This document shows positions 59,822 through 60,254 of a stretch of 60,254 nucleotides of DNA, piece after piece. Location of the stretch: NCBI RefSeq assembly GCF_014145225.1, contig NZ_JABVCQ010000020.1, positions 1 to 60,254 on the forward strand, written 5' to 3'. The notes below the pieces were generated by a model. That model was not told the origin of the DNA and searched no databases. It saw nothing but the letters and a program-made list of their open reading frames with translations. A program made the position numbers and the translations under genes. Each line of letters opens with the position of its first letter. Within the stretch, counting starts at the first letter, position 1. This DNA is from Thiospirillum jenense (GTDB lineage Bacteria > Pseudomonadota > Gammaproteobacteria > Chromatiales > Chromatiaceae).

Positions 59822-60254
59822 GTGCCAAGTCATCAACTCCACATTAACCGCCTGTGTGACTGTTTGCAGTCATTTGATTTTCAACAGTTGTTCATTGCTG
59901 AATTGGGCTGGTCTTATTCGGATAATGACGAGCCATTTGCATTAACGCTGAATGACCAAACGTGGCAAGTGAGTGAAATTGCGCAATTGGTCGGCGTGGT
60001 GGTGTTTTTAATTGATGGTTTACCGGAACGTGACCAGCGCTTGGCAATTCAGAATGAATTATCCGAGCGGGTGTATGAAAATCTAGTGATCTTTGTTGAT
60101 TCAGTTGCGCAGCCGACACAAAGCATGTGGTTATGGCTGCGGCGCGATCAATTGCGGCAAATTGCGCGTGAACATTCTTATATGAGCGGGCAGCCGGGCG
60201 ATTTGTTTTTATCCAAATTGTCGCGGATGGTGGTGGATATTAATGAATTGGATG
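59822..60254 (+). CDS. N-terminus of a probable Eco57I-type restriction-modification enzyme (partial)
   Basis: The frame from GTG 59822 is open to the window end (144 residues). FDFQQLFIAELGW, ERVYENLVIFVD, MWLWLRRDQ, REHSYMSGQPGDLFLSKL closely follow the N-terminal pattern of large Eco57I-class proteins (nuclease-like domain followed by an adenine methylase), where 'LFIEELGW', 'HLIIFTD', 'WQWVRR' and 'QPGDxLIQKL' recur. The methylase motifs would lie beyond the window. No strong Shine-Dalgarno is visible; the start follows directly on the repeat cluster. If correct, this may be the edge of a defence locus. Confidence 0.6.
   Translation, partial: MPSHQLHINRLCDCLQSFDFQQLFIAELGWSYSDNDEPFALTLNDQTWQVSEIAQLVGVVVFLIDGLPERDQRLAIQNELSERVYENLVIFVDSVAQPTQSMWLWLRRDQLRQIAREHSYMSGQPGDLFLSKLSRMVVDINELD

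Overview
The window is a 60.3-kb piece of a gammaproteobacterial chromosome. Housekeeping genes of gammaproteobacterial type (pilVWXY1E, prfC, sdhB, rnt, grxD, ubiT, kdsA, coaD-fdx, bioB-bioF, hom, parC) sit among hydrogenase, c-di-GMP, surface-polysaccharide and restriction-modification genes. Codon use is mixed: much of the window prefers TTA (Leu) and ATT (Ile), but several blocks, some beginning and ending inside genes, are GC-rich. The genus cannot be read from the sequence. A facultatively anaerobic, hydrogen-handling, twitching or surface-attached bacterium, perhaps Thiotrichales- or Chromatiales-like, would fit, but that is inference.

Layout. 0-7.5 kb: minor-pilin operon of a type IV pilus (end of pilV, pilW, pilX, a large pilY1 with a PA14-like domain, pilE). 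7.5-11.6 kb: tRNA-Arg(ACG) with its own promoter and terminator, a [NiFe]-hydrogenase large subunit lacking the usual C-terminal extension, mtaB and ftsX. 11.8-15 kb: a degenerate EAL-domain protein, a fossil GGDEF domain, and a Tat-exported TRAP solute-binding protein. 15-21 kb: prfC-sdhB-MFS cluster, grxD, rnt, ubiT, idi. 21-25 kb: a ParA-like ATPase, hoxH-hoxW, and a GDT1/TMEM165-type transporter. 25-29.7 kb: a dead DNA-adenine methylase, kdsA, a Cache-type chemoreceptor, and 1 kb of decayed sequence. 29.7-37.7 kb: a zinc-ribbon/coiled-coil/membrane protein, coaD, a ferredoxin, a Tim44-like protein, bioB-bioF, hom. 37.8-48.9 kb: a 1351-residue multi-PAS GGDEF-EAL protein, a phosphohexomutase, thiC, a ligand-less HycE/HyfG-like protein, and a methyltransferase fused to an Mrr-like domain. 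49-54.4 kb: O-antigen ligase, glycosyltransferase, nucleotidyltransferase, a CbiO-like ATPase, photolyase. 54.5-60.3 kb: parC interrupted by a 424-residue intein, a CBS/DUF21 membrane protein, a palindrome cluster, and the start of a probable Eco57I-type restriction-modification enzyme.

The strongest unusual signals are: (i) the ParC intein, inserted beside the conserved HPHGD motif, with both LAGLIDADG aspartates and the block-B histidine replaced; (ii) three different [NiFe]-hydrogenase-family large subunits, none beside a small subunit; (iii) a general pattern of single subunits separated from their usual partners (SdhB, FtsX, DctP, CbiO, HoxH, HycE-like); (iv) at least three to four gene fossils, including a GGDEF domain directly after a degenerate EAL gene; (v) abrupt changes of codon usage inside genes.
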